A program made the translations under genes and the position numbers. From Bizionia argentinensis JUB59 (GTDB lineage Bacteria; Bacteroidota; Bacteroidia; Flavobacteriales; Flavobacteriaceae): 47,840 nt of DNA. The DNA lies in the NCBI RefSeq assembly GCF_000224335.1, contig NZ_AFXZ01000070.1, positions 1-47,840 on the forward strand, in the 5' to 3' direction. The notes below the pieces were generated by a model. That model searched no databases, was not told where the DNA came from, and saw only the letters and a program-made list of their open reading frames with translations. The stretch's first letter is position 1. Each line of letters opens with the position of its first letter. This document shows, one piece after another, positions 10,032 through 18,167 of this stretch.

Positions 10032-10613
10032 TTATCCGTGAATTGTTTCCTTCTTACTTAAGTCTTTCATTATATCGGCTTCGAACTCTAACAAATCATT
10101 CCACTTTTTATCTACTTCTTCGCGGTTGCCATATTGTCGAGCAAAACCTAGAAACATGGTATAATGATTGGCCTCGCTGACCATTAGTTTTCTGTAGAAT
10201 TCGGCTAATTCCTTATCTTCTAATTCTTCCGATAATAAACGGAAACGCTCACAACTTCTAGCTTCAATTAAAGCAGCATATAGTAATCTGTGGACTAATT
10301 GTGTGGTACGACTGCCTCCTTTTGGAAAAAATGTAATCAATTTTAATACATACTCGTCTTTACGATCGCGACCTAAAATCCATCCATTATCAATAATCCG
10401 ATCATGAACCATTTTAAAATGACTTATTTCCTCTTTTACCAAAGCAATCATTTCCTGAACTAGTTCCGTATATTCTGGAAAACCAATTATTAACGATATA
10501 GCCGTACTAGCTGCTTTTTGTTCGCAATAGGCGTGATCGGTTAAAATGAATTCAATATTCTTTTCTACAATATTTACCCATCTTGGGTCCGTTGGTAATT
10601 TAAGTCCTAACAT
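10032..10613 (-). CDS. miaE: tRNA-(ms2io6A)-hydroxylase MiaE
   Basis: The 193-residue protein is a ferritin-like di-iron enzyme. Iron ligands are visible as E31, E62-x2-H65 (EEISH), E117 (EARSCERF) and E147-x2-H150 (SEANH). MiaE hydroxylates the isopentenyl group of ms2i6A at tRNA position 37, using oxygen. It starts two bases after the stop of the lipoprotein gene and is the last gene of the dnaX unit. The length is typical. Confidence 0.93.
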   Translation of the reverse strand: MLGLKLPTDPRWVNIVEKNIEFILTDHAYCEQKAASTAISLIIGFPEYTELVQEMIALVKEEISHFKMVHDRIIDNGWILGRDRKDEYVLKLITFFPKGGSRTTQLVHRLLYAALIEARSCERFRLLSEELEDKELAEFYRKLMVSEANHYTMFLGFARQYGNREEVDKKWNDLLEFEADIMKDLSKKETIHG

Positions 10614-10615
10614 GT

Positions 10616-11188
10616 TTAATTTTCAAAATTAGATAATATGAATTCCCCATTTGGTTGAATTCTTAATAGGTATTGTAATTTGTAATCACGTTTTGTGTGA
10701 AGATAATAAAACTCTATTTGAGCTTCTTCTAGTTGGTTTGATGATGCATCTGGTAATTGATTGACATCTACCATGAGCAATGTCATTAAGTTCAAGTCTA
10801 ATTCATGAGATTCATTTTGATTTGCAAAGAACGCTTTATCAATCGTTTTATGGAATATTTCGGCATCATCTTTAAATACGGTAACGTCACTTTTAAATTC
10901 ACGAAAACGAGTTTTCTCGTTAACAGATTCTGTTTCTGTAAGCTCTAAAAAGCTGTTTTCCATATCCGAAAAGGTTTTAATATGAACGCGGAAACCATTG
11001 TTTAAAATCGTATCAGTTTCAATTTCTGTGTATTCTTCAGGTATGTAATTAGTGTTCTCTGAAAACGAATCTAGCAATTTAGATTCTTGAAGTACTTCTT
11101 TTGGCGTTTTATGCAAGCGATTACGTCCATCACAACCTGCAAATATTATAGTACAACCAATTAAAAATATGAGACTCCGGTATTTCAT
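10616..11188 (-). CDS. Lipoprotein of unknown function, 190 aa
   Basis: I do not recognise a family. The N-terminus MKYRSLIFLIGCTIIFAGCDG is a lipoprotein signal with lipobox FAGC and the modified cysteine at residue 19. The rest is hydrophilic and rich in acidic residues, consistent with a periplasmic-face lipoprotein. It begins five bases after the dnaX stop and ends two bases before miaE, so it is cotranscribed with both. Confidence 0.75.
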   Translation of the reverse strand: MKYRSLIFLIGCTIIFAGCDGRNRLHKTPKEVLQESKLLDSFSENTNYIPEEYTEIETDTILNNGFRVHIKTFSDMENSFLELTETESVNEKTRFREFKSDVTVFKDDAEIFHKTIDKAFFANQNESHELDLNLMTLLMVDVNQLPDASSNQLEEAQIEFYYLHTKRDYKLQYLLRIQPNGEFILSNFEN

Positions 11189-11193
11189 AAGCT

Positions 11194-11856
11194 TTAAAAA
11201 TCTAAACCAAAAGTCTTTTTCAAGAGATCGATAGCAGGGTTTTTTTCTTTAAGTTTTTCAAACTGCTCTTCAGAAGTATAGGCATATTGCTTTACCATTT
11301 CCTCGTTAATGGTTATGTCTAAATGAATATCGAAATTATTAAGCTCTTTTCTAATATAACCTAGAATTTCGTATTGCGCTCTTTCAACTTCTATTTTATT
11401 GGTGGCATTAGGGAATTCTAATTGAATAGCATTCCCTTTTGCTTTTGGTACATCAATGGAAAGAATAGAAGCCAAATTTAGTTTTCCGGTAGCTTCCATT
11501 TCCTTTACAAGTACACCCCATACATTTATTAACTGCTCTTGATTAAAAGTGTCTTTTGGTAAGTCAGTTTCATCTACTACCACGTCCATTTGTCGGATTT
11601 GGTGTTCTTTTTTAGTACGAATACTTTTTAAAGATAAACCAGAAGTTGTTTTCCTTTTCGCGTCTAAAGTAAGCGTGGGACGAGTTTCTTTAACGGGTTC
11701 AGCAACTTTGTTGGTTGTTTGCTGTTGAACAGCACTTGGTGCGGTATTCACAGGTGCCGCAGGTTTGCTAGCGCTCACAGCTTGCGTGTTTACAGGAATG
11801 GGCCTAATACCAATTCTTTTAAAGTAACTCGGAGGTATTATAAAGTTTTTAGAATT
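11194..11856 (-). CDS. dnaX: dnaX, tau-specific C-terminal part in the shifted frame
   Basis: This frame joins the upstream dnaX frame at the nine-A run and continues KKNSKNFIIPPSYFKRI, then a Pro/Ala/Thr-rich linker and a folded C-terminal domain ending LLKKTFGLDF. It has no ATG of its own near the start; the first possible start is a GTG at 11778, inside the linker, so independent initiation is unlikely. Reading one extra A (or two fewer) in the run gives a continuous product of 576 residues, a normal length for a tau subunit, whose C-terminal part in other bacteria contacts the polymerase and helicase. Either slippage makes tau, or one A is missing from the assembly. Confidence 0.8.
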   Translation of the reverse strand, partial: NSKNFIIPPSYFKRIGIRPIPVNTQAVSASKPAAPVNTAPSAVQQQTTNKVAEPVKETRPTLTLDAKRKTTSGLSLKSIRTKKEHQIRQMDVVVDETDLPKDTFNQEQLINVWGVLVKEMEATGKLNLASILSIDVPKAKGNAIQLEFPNATNKIEVERAQYEILGYIRKELNNFDIHLDITINEEMVKQYAYTSEEQFEKLKEKNPAIDLLKKTFGLDF

Positions 11857-12923
11857 TTTTTTTCTCCATCGAAAGTGATGGAGGCAAGTTGCATGAGGCA
11901 GAGTTCAACCAGCAGTCGCTGGTTTCTACTGGACTTGTATTTCAGATCGCAATCGTTAGCAAGTTCAATACCTTCAAACAAGAAAGCTTGTGATGCTTTT
12001 CGCGCTTGTTCTAAATATTTACCTTGTGTTTCTTCGCCTACTTCTAATAATTCAATAGTGCTTGGATTTTGACAAACTAATAGGTCTCTAAAATGCGATG
12101 CTAAACCTGCAATATAGTGATGCCCATCAAATCCTTTGGATAGAATGCTATTGAACTGCAGTAATAATTCAGGAATTTTATTTTCAAGAATTAAATCAGT
12201 ACTTGTAAAGTAAGTGTCGTAGTCTAAAACATTTAAGTTTTCTGTTACCGCTTGACGGGTTAAGTTTTTACCTGAAAAACTAACCACACGATCAAAAATA
12301 GACAAGGCGTCACGCATAGCGCCATCGGCTTTTTGAGCTATAATATGCAATGCATCGTCTTCAGCAATAATACCTTGTTCTTCGGCAATATATTGTAAAT
12401 AAGACTTTGTGTCTTTAACCGTGATACGTTTAAAATCAAAAATCTGACAACGTGATAAAATTGTAGGAATGATTTTATGCTTTTCCGTTGTAGCTAAAAT
12501 AAATATACAGTGTTTTGGCGGTTCTTCTAACGTCTTTAAAAAAGCATTAAAAGCAGCCTGAGATAGCATATGAACCTCGTCAATAATATACACTTTATAT
12601 TTTCCAACTTGTGGTGGAATACGTACTTGATCCGTTAAGTTTCTAATATCGTCTACCGAGTTATTAGAAGCTGCATCCAGCTCGAAAATATTAAAGGCAA
12701 AATCCTCATCTTCTTTTTCAGTACCATCACTATTAATCATTTTAGCTAAAATACGTGCGCAAGTTGTTTTGCCAACACCACGTGGACCTGTAAAAAGTAG
12801 GCCTTGTGCTAAATGATTGTTTTCAATAGCGTTTAATAAAGTATTTGTAATAGCATGCTGACCAACAACGTCCTTAAACGTTTGTGGTCTGTATTTGCGC
12901 GCTGATACTACAAAGTGTTCCAT
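11838..12923 (-). CDS. dnaX: DNA polymerase III gamma/tau clamp loader, zero-frame product
   Basis: The 361-residue zero-frame product contains the AAA+ clamp-loader core: Walker A GPRGVGKT at residues 46-53, DEVH at 115-118 and the SRC motif at 157-159. The four-cysteine zinc module usual after Walker A is absent; the segment reads MINSDGTEKEDED. It ends soon after the oligomerisation domain with EKKILKTL, just beyond a nine-A run, so it resembles a gamma-type short product. The frame also extends upstream to a TTG at 12974, but that TTG belongs to a -7 box, and MEHFVVSARKYRPQTF is the standard family start. The tau part continues in another frame. Confidence 0.9.
   Translation of the reverse strand: MEHFVVSARKYRPQTFKDVVGQHAITNTLLNAIENNHLAQGLLFTGPRGVGKTTCARILAKMINSDGTEKEDEDFAFNIFELDAASNNSVDDIRNLTDQVRIPPQVGKYKVYIIDEVHMLSQAAFNAFLKTLEEPPKHCIFILATTEKHKIIPTILSRCQIFDFKRITVKDTKSYLQYIAEEQGIIAEDDALHIIAQKADGAMRDALSIFDRVVSFSGKNLTRQAVTENLNVLDYDTYFTSTDLILENKIPELLLQFNSILSKGFDGHHYIAGLASHFRDLLVCQNPSTIELLEVGEETQGKYLEQARKASQAFLFEGIELANDCDLKYKSSRNQRLLVELCLMQLASITFDGEKKILKTL
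11855..11883 (-). promoter_or_regulatory. Slippery A9 run with adjacent upstream hairpin in dnaX
   Basis: On the coding strand a perfect 7-bp hairpin (CTCCATC, loop ACTTTC, GATGGAG; 11883-11864) is followed with no gap by nine A residues (11863-11855). Downstream the zero frame stops within five codons after the run (TAA at 11838), while the -1 frame opens into the tau C-terminus. Runs of this length support transcriptional slippage, known for Thermus dnaX, and nascent-RNA hairpins directly behind RNA polymerase are known to promote realignment. Confidence 0.65.
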
Positions 12924-12955
12924 TATTACTGATTTAGTTTGCCGTTGTTTTAGTG

Positions 12956-12979
12956 CAAACTTAAGACTCCTCAAAGTTA
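12956..12979 (-). promoter_or_regulatory. Two candidate -7 boxes upstream of dnaX
   Basis: Reading the minus strand, TAACTTTG (12979-12972) and TAAGTTTG (12963-12956) both fit the -7 consensus TAnnTTTG perfectly. Neither has a convincing TTG 19 bases upstream. They lie 33-56 bases ahead of the dnaX ATG at 12923 and overlap the TTG at 12974 that would otherwise extend the gene, which argues against that upstream start. Confidence 0.45.
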
Positions 12980-13111
12980 AGGAATCTGTTTATATTTTAT
13001 GATAATGTATGGTGAATTAAATGGGAGTTATTAACATTGTTATACAATGAAAGCAAATTTTATTGAGCTATATTTTGCTAAATAATGATAACACTATAAG
13101 GTTTTGTGTTG

Positions 13112-13119
13112 TAACTTTG
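13112..13119 (+). promoter_or_regulatory. -7 box of the rnpB promoter
   Basis: TAACTTTG matches TAnnTTTG exactly and ends five bases before the first base of helix P1 of RNase P RNA, as expected for a start at about 13124. No clear -33 box is visible. Confidence 0.6.
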
Positions 13120-13123
13120 TGGC

Positions 13124-13436
13124 AAGTAGATCGCCTTATCGAACCAAATTTATTTTGGTTAGGAAAGTCCGAACACCAGAGTGCAAACATAGTGGCTAAC
13201 AGCCACCAGCCGTAAGGTTAGGAAAAGTGCAACAGAAAGTATGTACAGGTAATGCTGTAGTGAAACCAGGTAAACTCTATGTGGTGCAATGTCATGTATA
13301 CCAACGTTTGAGCACGGCACGTGCGATTGTTGGAGGGTAGGCAGCTAGAGTGTATTGGCAACAATACATCCAGATAAATGATAAGGGCTTTTTAGTTTTA
13401 ATTAAAAAGTACAGAATTCGGCTTATAGATTTACTT
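13124..13436 (+). ncRNA. rnpB: RNase P RNA
   Basis: This is the catalytic RNA that matures tRNA 5' ends. Its conserved blocks are present in order: GGAAAGTCCGAACACC near 13161, GTGGCTAACAGCCACC near 13193, ACAGAAA near 13233, GTAATGCTGTAGTGAAACC near 13251, GGTAAACTC near 13270, GGAGGGTAGGCAGC near 13333, and the 3' block ACAGAATTCGGCTTATAGA from 13411. Helix P1 pairs AAGTAGATC (13124-13132) with GATTTACTT (13428-13436), which sets both ends. A terminator follows at once. About 313 bases is usual for a type A RNA of Bacteroidota. Confidence 0.95.
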
Positions 13437-13444
13437 AAATAAAC

Positions 13445-13469
13445 AAGCTCCTTGAATTTCAAGGAGCTT
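13445..13469. terminator. Shared terminator between rnpB (+) and rsmD (-)
   Basis: AAGCTCCTTGAA and TTCAAGGAGCTT form a near-perfect palindrome around one central base, followed on the plus strand by TGTTTTT. rnpB and rsmD converge here, so the hairpin can serve both strands, with the better T run on the rnpB side. Confidence 0.85.
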
Positions 13470-13512
13470 TGTTTTTATATATAGTTTCTAGTTTTATATA
13501 ATAATAGCAGGA

Positions 13513-14067
13513 TTATTCTTCTTCGTCTGATGGCATTTCAAAGAAGCTAAATAAATTGTTCCCATAGCTTTTGGAGTAGCTAAAATATTCTAATTCTGAA
13601 AGAGGCGTATATTTAGAATGCTCAACAATTAAAACACCATTTGGTAGCAATAAATTATTTTTAAATACCAATTCTGGGATTCTACTAAATTGTTCTAATG
13701 GAAAATCATAAGGTGGATCGGCAAAAATAACGTTCGCTTGCTTTTTGTTTTTTGCTAGATAGCTAAATACATCACTTTTTATAGTATTTAGTTCAATATT
13801 CAAGGTTTCTGCAGTTTCATTTATAAATTGAATGCAGCCTGCATCCCCATCAACACAGGTAATATCTTCAGTACCCCGCGAAGCAAATTCATAGCTAATG
13901 TTTCCGGTTCCTGAAAATAAATCGATCACAGAAATAGAATCTAAATAATACAGATTATTTAAAATATTAAATAGAGCTTCTTTAGCCATATCTGTTGTAG
14001 GGCGAACAGGTAATTTTCTAGGAGCTGTAATTCGGCGACCTTTAAATTGGCCTGATACAATGCGCAT
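13513..14067 (-). CDS. rsmD: 16S rRNA (guanine966-N2)-methyltransferase RsmD
   Basis: The 184-residue protein has the RsmD layout: N-terminal IVSGQFKGRRITAP, then RPTTDMAKEALFNIL, SAM-binding motif I DLFSGTGN at residues 49-56, and the catalytic DPPY at 117-120. It methylates G966 of 16S rRNA during small-subunit assembly. Its ATG overlaps the stop of the DUF3822 gene by one base (TAATG), so the two are translationally linked. It is the last gene of a three-gene minus-strand unit. Confidence 0.93.
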   Translation of the reverse strand: MRIVSGQFKGRRITAPRKLPVRPTTDMAKEALFNILNNLYYLDSISVIDLFSGTGNISYEFASRGTEDITCVDGDAGCIQFINETAETLNIELNTIKSDVFSYLAKNKKQANVIFADPPYDFPLEQFSRIPELVFKNNLLLPNGVLIVEHSKYTPLSELEYFSYSKSYGNNLFSFFEMPSDEEE

Positions 14068-14888
14068 TATAAACTGTGTATTAAAGTGAAAAAAGCATGA
14101 TTACTTTCAGGCTTTTCTTGAAATTTAAAAGTGTCTCTTCGTTGTGCAAAGCGGATATGACGGATATATTTGTAGGCTATATTATACAAATCATCGCTTT
14201 CAGAAACCTTCCCTAAAAACTGGAGTATTAATTCGTCAGGATTGAGTTTTAAGTGTTCGGCTGTAAAAAGAACATAATATATAAAATCTTCTTTTGTGGT
14301 ATATTCAAAGCTATTATAGAGTAGGAGTTCTCCGTTTTTCACTACTATAATTTCAAAATGTGTGCTCTGAATATGCGCATACATTTTGGTAAACGTTTCA
14401 CCTTTTTCCTTTTTTAGAATCGATTCAATTAAAATCGTAGAAAAATGCTTGTATGAAAATGTTCCAAACTTTTCATAAATATAATTATTAATGTTTACAT
14501 ACGGAACATAAACATTGACACTTTTATTAATATCAATTTTATCAAACCCGATAAAATCTGATCTTAATATTTTGGAATTAAATTTTAAATAATCAGCTAG
14601 ATTTTCTTCTTGAAATAAGACATCAGGAACTAATGTTGCTAATTCATTTTCATGAATAATTTGAATATTGTTGAAAGATGTTTGAAGTTCTTTTTCTGTT
14701 TTAAAAGCCGTAATAAGCATCTCGAGTATTGTAAAAGGCGTTTCACGTTTCTCTGTAGAAATTTCCTTTAAAAACACAACAGTTTTGCTTTCAGTATTCA
14801 AAATACAAAAAGAAAGTCCATTCAAACTAATTTGAATGGACAAGTTCTTATTACTTTTTATATGTTGATTGTTAATCGTTATCGCCAT
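14067..14888 (-). CDS. DUF3822 family protein
   Basis: The 273-residue cytoplasmic protein fits DUF3822, a Bacteroidota family with an actin/acetate-kinase-like fold and no assigned role, recognised from the SIQISLNGLSFCILN start, the central block with LFQEENLADYLKFNSKI, and its position directly ahead of rsmD. No signal peptide or membrane segment is seen. It overlaps the upstream membrane-protein gene by 17 bases and rsmD by one base. This tight coupling suggests a shared function or at least shared expression. Confidence 0.75.
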   Translation of the reverse strand: MAITINNQHIKSNKNLSIQISLNGLSFCILNTESKTVVFLKEISTEKRETPFTILEMLITAFKTEKELQTSFNNIQIIHENELATLVPDVLFQEENLADYLKFNSKILRSDFIGFDKIDINKSVNVYVPYVNINNYIYEKFGTFSYKHFSTILIESILKKEKGETFTKMYAHIQSTHFEIIVVKNGELLLYNSFEYTTKEDFIYYVLFTAEHLKLNPDELILQFLGKVSESDDLYNIAYKYIRHIRFAQRRDTFKFQEKPESNHAFFTLIHSL

Positions 14889-15612
14889 AAGTTTTTGGCC
14901 AGTTTCCAGTGGTATTTACTTCATTCATAGATCCTACACGAATAGCATTACCATTAACGCCGTCTACAGAAATTACTTGATTTTCTTGAACGCGCAAATC
15001 TTTATCTAAATCATGTAAAATGATGTCTTTGTTAGCAAAAGCTTCGAAAACAGGAATTTTAACGTCATTCGTTTCCAAGAAACCAGCATTCATTTCAAAT
15101 TTAGCGCCTTCTTTTCCTACAGGAATAATCATCATCTCTTTGTATCGTGTTGAAGAACGGAATAGTGAATCTCTTACTGGTACAAAATTTAATGTGTCAA
15201 TAATAGTACTATCTTTTTTGGTTTCAACACCACCGTAACGTTTTGTCATTTTTTTGTCCAGCACTAAAGTGTCACGACGTTGTGTAATAGTATATTGCGC
15301 TGTATCGATAAATTTAATTAATTCATCAAAACCAGGAGCAAAAACACCAGTTACTTGTCTGTGAGCTAATTGTGCGTCACGAATGTCAATTAAACGTTCA
15401 ATGACTTGCGCAAAACGTTCGTTTTTCACTTCATTAAACTGTATTGGCTTATAAACAGACATAAATGTCTGATAGCCTAAAAAGGCAATAAGTACCCAAA
15501 GGGATACAATTAATACGGGTTTAAGCTTTGAAGGTACAAATTTGTCTACAAGCCATACTAAACCAATTGTTAGAACGATTACCGCAACTACTATTAGAAT
15601 TATTGTTAACAT
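14872..15612 (-). CDS. Membrane-anchored protein of unknown function, 246 aa
   Basis: Two hydrophobic segments lie at residues 2-22 and about 33-50, followed by a long soluble part of nearly 200 residues (FAQVIERLIDIRDAQLAHRQ onward). The soluble part reads like a periplasmic or cytoplasmic sensor-like or scaffold domain, but I cannot assign a family. It overlaps the DUF3822 gene by 17 bases and heads the three-gene unit that ends with rsmD. A -7 box lies at 15645-15652. Confidence 0.75.
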   Translation of the reverse strand: MLTIILIVVAVIVLTIGLVWLVDKFVPSKLKPVLIVSLWVLIAFLGYQTFMSVYKPIQFNEVKNERFAQVIERLIDIRDAQLAHRQVTGVFAPGFDELIKFIDTAQYTITQRRDTLVLDKKMTKRYGGVETKKDSTIIDTLNFVPVRDSLFRSSTRYKEMMIIPVGKEGAKFEMNAGFLETNDVKIPVFEAFANKDIILHDLDKDLRVQENQVISVDGVNGNAIRVGSMNEVNTTGNWPKTYGDND

Positions 15613-15644
15613 AGTATTTAATTAAAATGAATTAAGGTTGTACG

Positions 15645-15652
15645 CAAATCTA
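15645..15652 (-). promoter_or_regulatory. -7 box for the membrane protein-DUF3822-rsmD unit
   Basis: On the minus strand TAGATTTG fits TAnnTTTG, 33 bases before the ATG at 15612. No matching -33 box was found at 19 bases. Confidence 0.45.
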
Positions 15653-15698
15653 CAATTTTTTTTTAATCGTAAAAGACAAAGAGCCTAAAAATCATTGT

Positions 15699-15706
15699 TA
15701 TCTTTG
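15699..15706 (+). promoter_or_regulatory. -7 box for the RecD/Dda-like helicase gene
   Basis: TATCTTTG fits TAnnTTTG and would start transcription about 24 bases before the ATG at 15735. It is divergent from the box at 15645-15652. No clear -33 box is present. Confidence 0.45.
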
Positions 15707-15734
15707 TTGAAAATAAAAAAAACCCTATTTATTA

Positions 15735-17159
15735 ATGAATTCTAATGAATTTTATTCGCTTGTAAAACAACAGTTTCCCTATAAACCAACCCTAAAACAG
15801 GACATAGTTTTACAGCAGTTATCAGAATTTATTTTTTCAGATAAAAAAAATGACCTCTATTTATTAAAGGGATACGCAGGAACAGGTAAAACAACCATTA
15901 TTGGTACGGTTGTATCTAATTTATGGAAAGCTAAAAAAAGTACTGTACTGCTTGCTCCTACTGGTCGTGCAGCCAAAGTGATCTCTAATTATTCGGGGAA
16001 AGAAGCCTTTACAATTCATAAAAAAATATACTTTCCTAAAAAAGAAAAGGGAGGTAGTGTTAAGTTCGTTATGCAGCCTAATAAACATAAAAACACCATT
16101 TTTATCGTAGATGAGGCGTCTATGATTGCGGATACGCCTAGCGATTCTAAATTTTCAGATGCTAGTTCATTATTAGACGATTTAATGCAATATGTTTATT
16201 CTGGACATCAATGTAAATTATTATTAATTGGTGATACGGCGCAATTACCACCTGTTAAACTAGACTTAAGTCCTGCATTAGATGAAAACACGTTAGAACT
16301 GACCTATAATAAATCCGTAACCAAGATGGAACTGGATGAAGTTATGCGTCAGGAGCAAGATTCTGGAATTTTAATAAATGCCACCAGTTTGCGTGAAATG
16401 ATGGACCAACCTTTTTTAGACACCTTTCAATTCGATTTAAAAGGCTTTAAGGATATTGTTAGGCTAGTAGATGGTTATGAAATTATGGACGCTATAACGG
16501 ACTCATATAGCGAAGTAGGTAATGAGGAAACCGCTATTATTGTAAGAAGTAATAAGCGAGCCAATTTATATAACGAACAGATTAGAAACCGAATTCTATT
16601 TAATGAAAATGAATTATCGACGGGCGATTTCTTAATGGTAGTTAAAAACAATTATTTTTGGGTCAAAGATAATTCAGATGCTGGTTTTATTGCTAATGGC
16701 GATATTATCGAAGTTCTAGAAATTTTTAGTATTAAAGAATTATATGGCTTTCGTTTTGCAGAAGTAAAACTTCGTATGGTCGATTATCCGCGTATGATAC
16801 CTTTCGAAACCGTTTTAATGCTTGATACTATAACAGCAGAAACCCCTTCACTTCCTTATGAGGATTCCAACCGCTTGTATCATGAAGTAATGAAGGATTA
16901 TGCAGATGAAACAAGCAGTTATAAGAAGTTTTTAGGTGTTAAAAACAATAAGTTCTTCAATGCTTTACAGGTTAAATTTTCTTATGCAATAACCTGTCAT
17001 AAGTCGCAAGGTGGACAATGGAGTACTGTATTTGTAGAGCAACCTTATTTGCCAGACGGTATTAATTTGGATTATTTACGTTGGTTATACACGGCGATTA
17101 CAAGAGCCAAGGATAAATTATATTTAATTGGTTTTAAAGATGATTTTTTTAAAGAATAG
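15735..17159 (+). CDS. RecD/Dda-like superfamily 1 DNA helicase
   Basis: The 474-residue protein has SF1B helicase motifs in order: Walker A GYAGTGKTT at residues 46-54, motif Ia LLAPTGRAAKV at about 73-83, Walker B IVDEASM near 124-130, motif III IGDTAQLPPV, and near the C-terminus the UvrD_C_2 motif ITCHKSQGGQW followed by YTAITRAK. It lacks the N-terminal region of full RecD2, so it resembles the short Dda-type 5'-3' helicases common in Bacteroidota. It probably acts alone in repair or replication; its neighbours are unrelated. Confidence 0.88.
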   Translation: MNSNEFYSLVKQQFPYKPTLKQDIVLQQLSEFIFSDKKNDLYLLKGYAGTGKTTIIGTVVSNLWKAKKSTVLLAPTGRAAKVISNYSGKEAFTIHKKIYFPKKEKGGSVKFVMQPNKHKNTIFIVDEASMIADTPSDSKFSDASSLLDDLMQYVYSGHQCKLLLIGDTAQLPPVKLDLSPALDENTLELTYNKSVTKMELDEVMRQEQDSGILINATSLREMMDQPFLDTFQFDLKGFKDIVRLVDGYEIMDAITDSYSEVGNEETAIIVRSNKRANLYNEQIRNRILFNENELSTGDFLMVVKNNYFWVKDNSDAGFIANGDIIEVLEIFSIKELYGFRFAEVKLRMVDYPRMIPFETVLMLDTITAETPSLPYEDSNRLYHEVMKDYADETSSYKKFLGVKNNKFFNALQVKFSYAITCHKSQGGQWSTVFVEQPYLPDGINLDYLRWLYTAITRAKDKLYLIGFKDDFFKE

Positions 17160-17275
17160 CAAAAAGTATATAATTTAACGTAGCAACTAATAACTTGTAT
17201 ATACTTTACCAACTGTAATAAAAAAAAATTTAAAATTGAATCACAGAGTTTATAGAAAATTTACACATTCTAATC

Positions 17276-17305
17276 TTGAAAAGAGGTATAATTGTCTTAT
17301 TTTTG
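17276..17305 (+). promoter_or_regulatory. Promoter of the kdsB group
   Basis: TTG at 17276-17278, exactly 19 bases, then TATTTTTG at 17298-17305: a full match to the Bacteroidota -33/-7 consensus. The expected start near 17311 gives a leader of about 125 bases before the kdsB ATG. That leader holds a 7-bp hairpin at 17385-17404. Confidence 0.7.
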
Positions 17306-17384
17306 AAATTGTTTCATCCTGTTTTTTTATAAAATATGCATGTTGAAAATTTTAATAACTAAAAAACTCATTACTTGCAAAATA

Positions 17385-17404
17385 CACCTGCCTACTAGCA
17401 GGTG
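17385..17404 (+). other. Hairpin in the kdsB leader
   Basis: CACCTGC, six-base loop CTACTA, GCAGGTG form a perfect 7-bp stem 31 bases ahead of the kdsB ATG. It has no T run, so it is not an intrinsic terminator. It may be a leader structure or a short palindromic repeat. Confidence 0.5.
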
Positions 17405-17435
17405 AGACCAAATAAAACACAATAATTAAGAACAC

Positions 17436-18167
17436 ATGAAAATAATTTCCATGATACCTGCACGTTACAAGGCTTCCCGTTTCCCCGGTAAACTTATGCA
17501 AAATTTAGCAGGCAAATCGGTGATTTTAAGAACTTACGAAGCTACATTGAACACTAATTTATTCGATGATGTTTTTGTGGTAACGGATAGTGATATTATT
17601 TATGATGAAATTGTAAATAATGGCGGAAAAGCCATTATGAGTATAAAAGAACATGAATGTGGAAGCGATAGAATTGCCGAAGCTATTGAAACCATGGATG
17701 ATGTAGATATTGTGGTAAACGTCCAAGGCGACGAGCCTTTTACCGAAATAGCATCATTAAAAAAACTGATTGCCATTTTTGATAACGATCCTTCAAAAGA
17801 AGTGGACTTGGCCTCTTTAATGGTACATATTCAGGATTGGGAAGAAATTACCAACCCAAACACCGTAAAGGTTATTGTAGATAAAGCTAATTTCGCATTA
17901 TACTTTTCAAGAAGTCCTATTCCATTTCCAAGGGATAAGGAAGTTAGCGTAAAGTACTATAAACATAAAGGTGTCTATGCTTTTAGACGTCAAGCGCTAT
18001 TAGATTTTTACCAGTTTCCCATGTTACAATTGGAAGCTTCAGAAAAAATTGAATGTATTCGCTATTTAGAATATGGTAAAAAAATAAAAATGGTGGAATC
18101 ATATGTTCAAGGTGTCGAAATTGATACACCTGAAGATTTAGAATTAGCCAATAAACTGTGGAAGTAA
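17436..18167 (+). CDS. kdsB: CMP-Kdo synthetase (3-deoxy-manno-octulosonate cytidylyltransferase)
   Basis: The 243-residue protein carries the nucleotide-binding [14 protein letters not shown] at residues 7-20, VNVQGDEPF in the middle, the substrate motif [10 protein letters not shown], and the C-terminal [11 protein letters not shown]. It activates Kdo (or, with a KdnB-like partner nearby, possibly 8-amino-Kdo) with CTP for transfer to lipid A. The next gene starts ten bases before its stop. It heads the envelope group with a well-matched promoter upstream. Confidence 0.95.
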   Translation: MKIISMIPARYKASRFPGKLMQNLAGKSVILRTYEATLNTNLFDDVFVVTDSDIIYDEIVNNGGKAIMSIKEHECGSDRIAEAIETMDDVDIVVNVQGDEPFTEIASLKKLIAIFDNDPSKEVDLASLMVHIQDWEEITNPNTVKVIVDKANFALYFSRSPIPFPRDKEVSVKYYKHKGVYAFRRQALLDFYQFPMLQLEASEKIECIRYLEYGKKIKMVESYVQGVEIDTPEDLELANKLWK

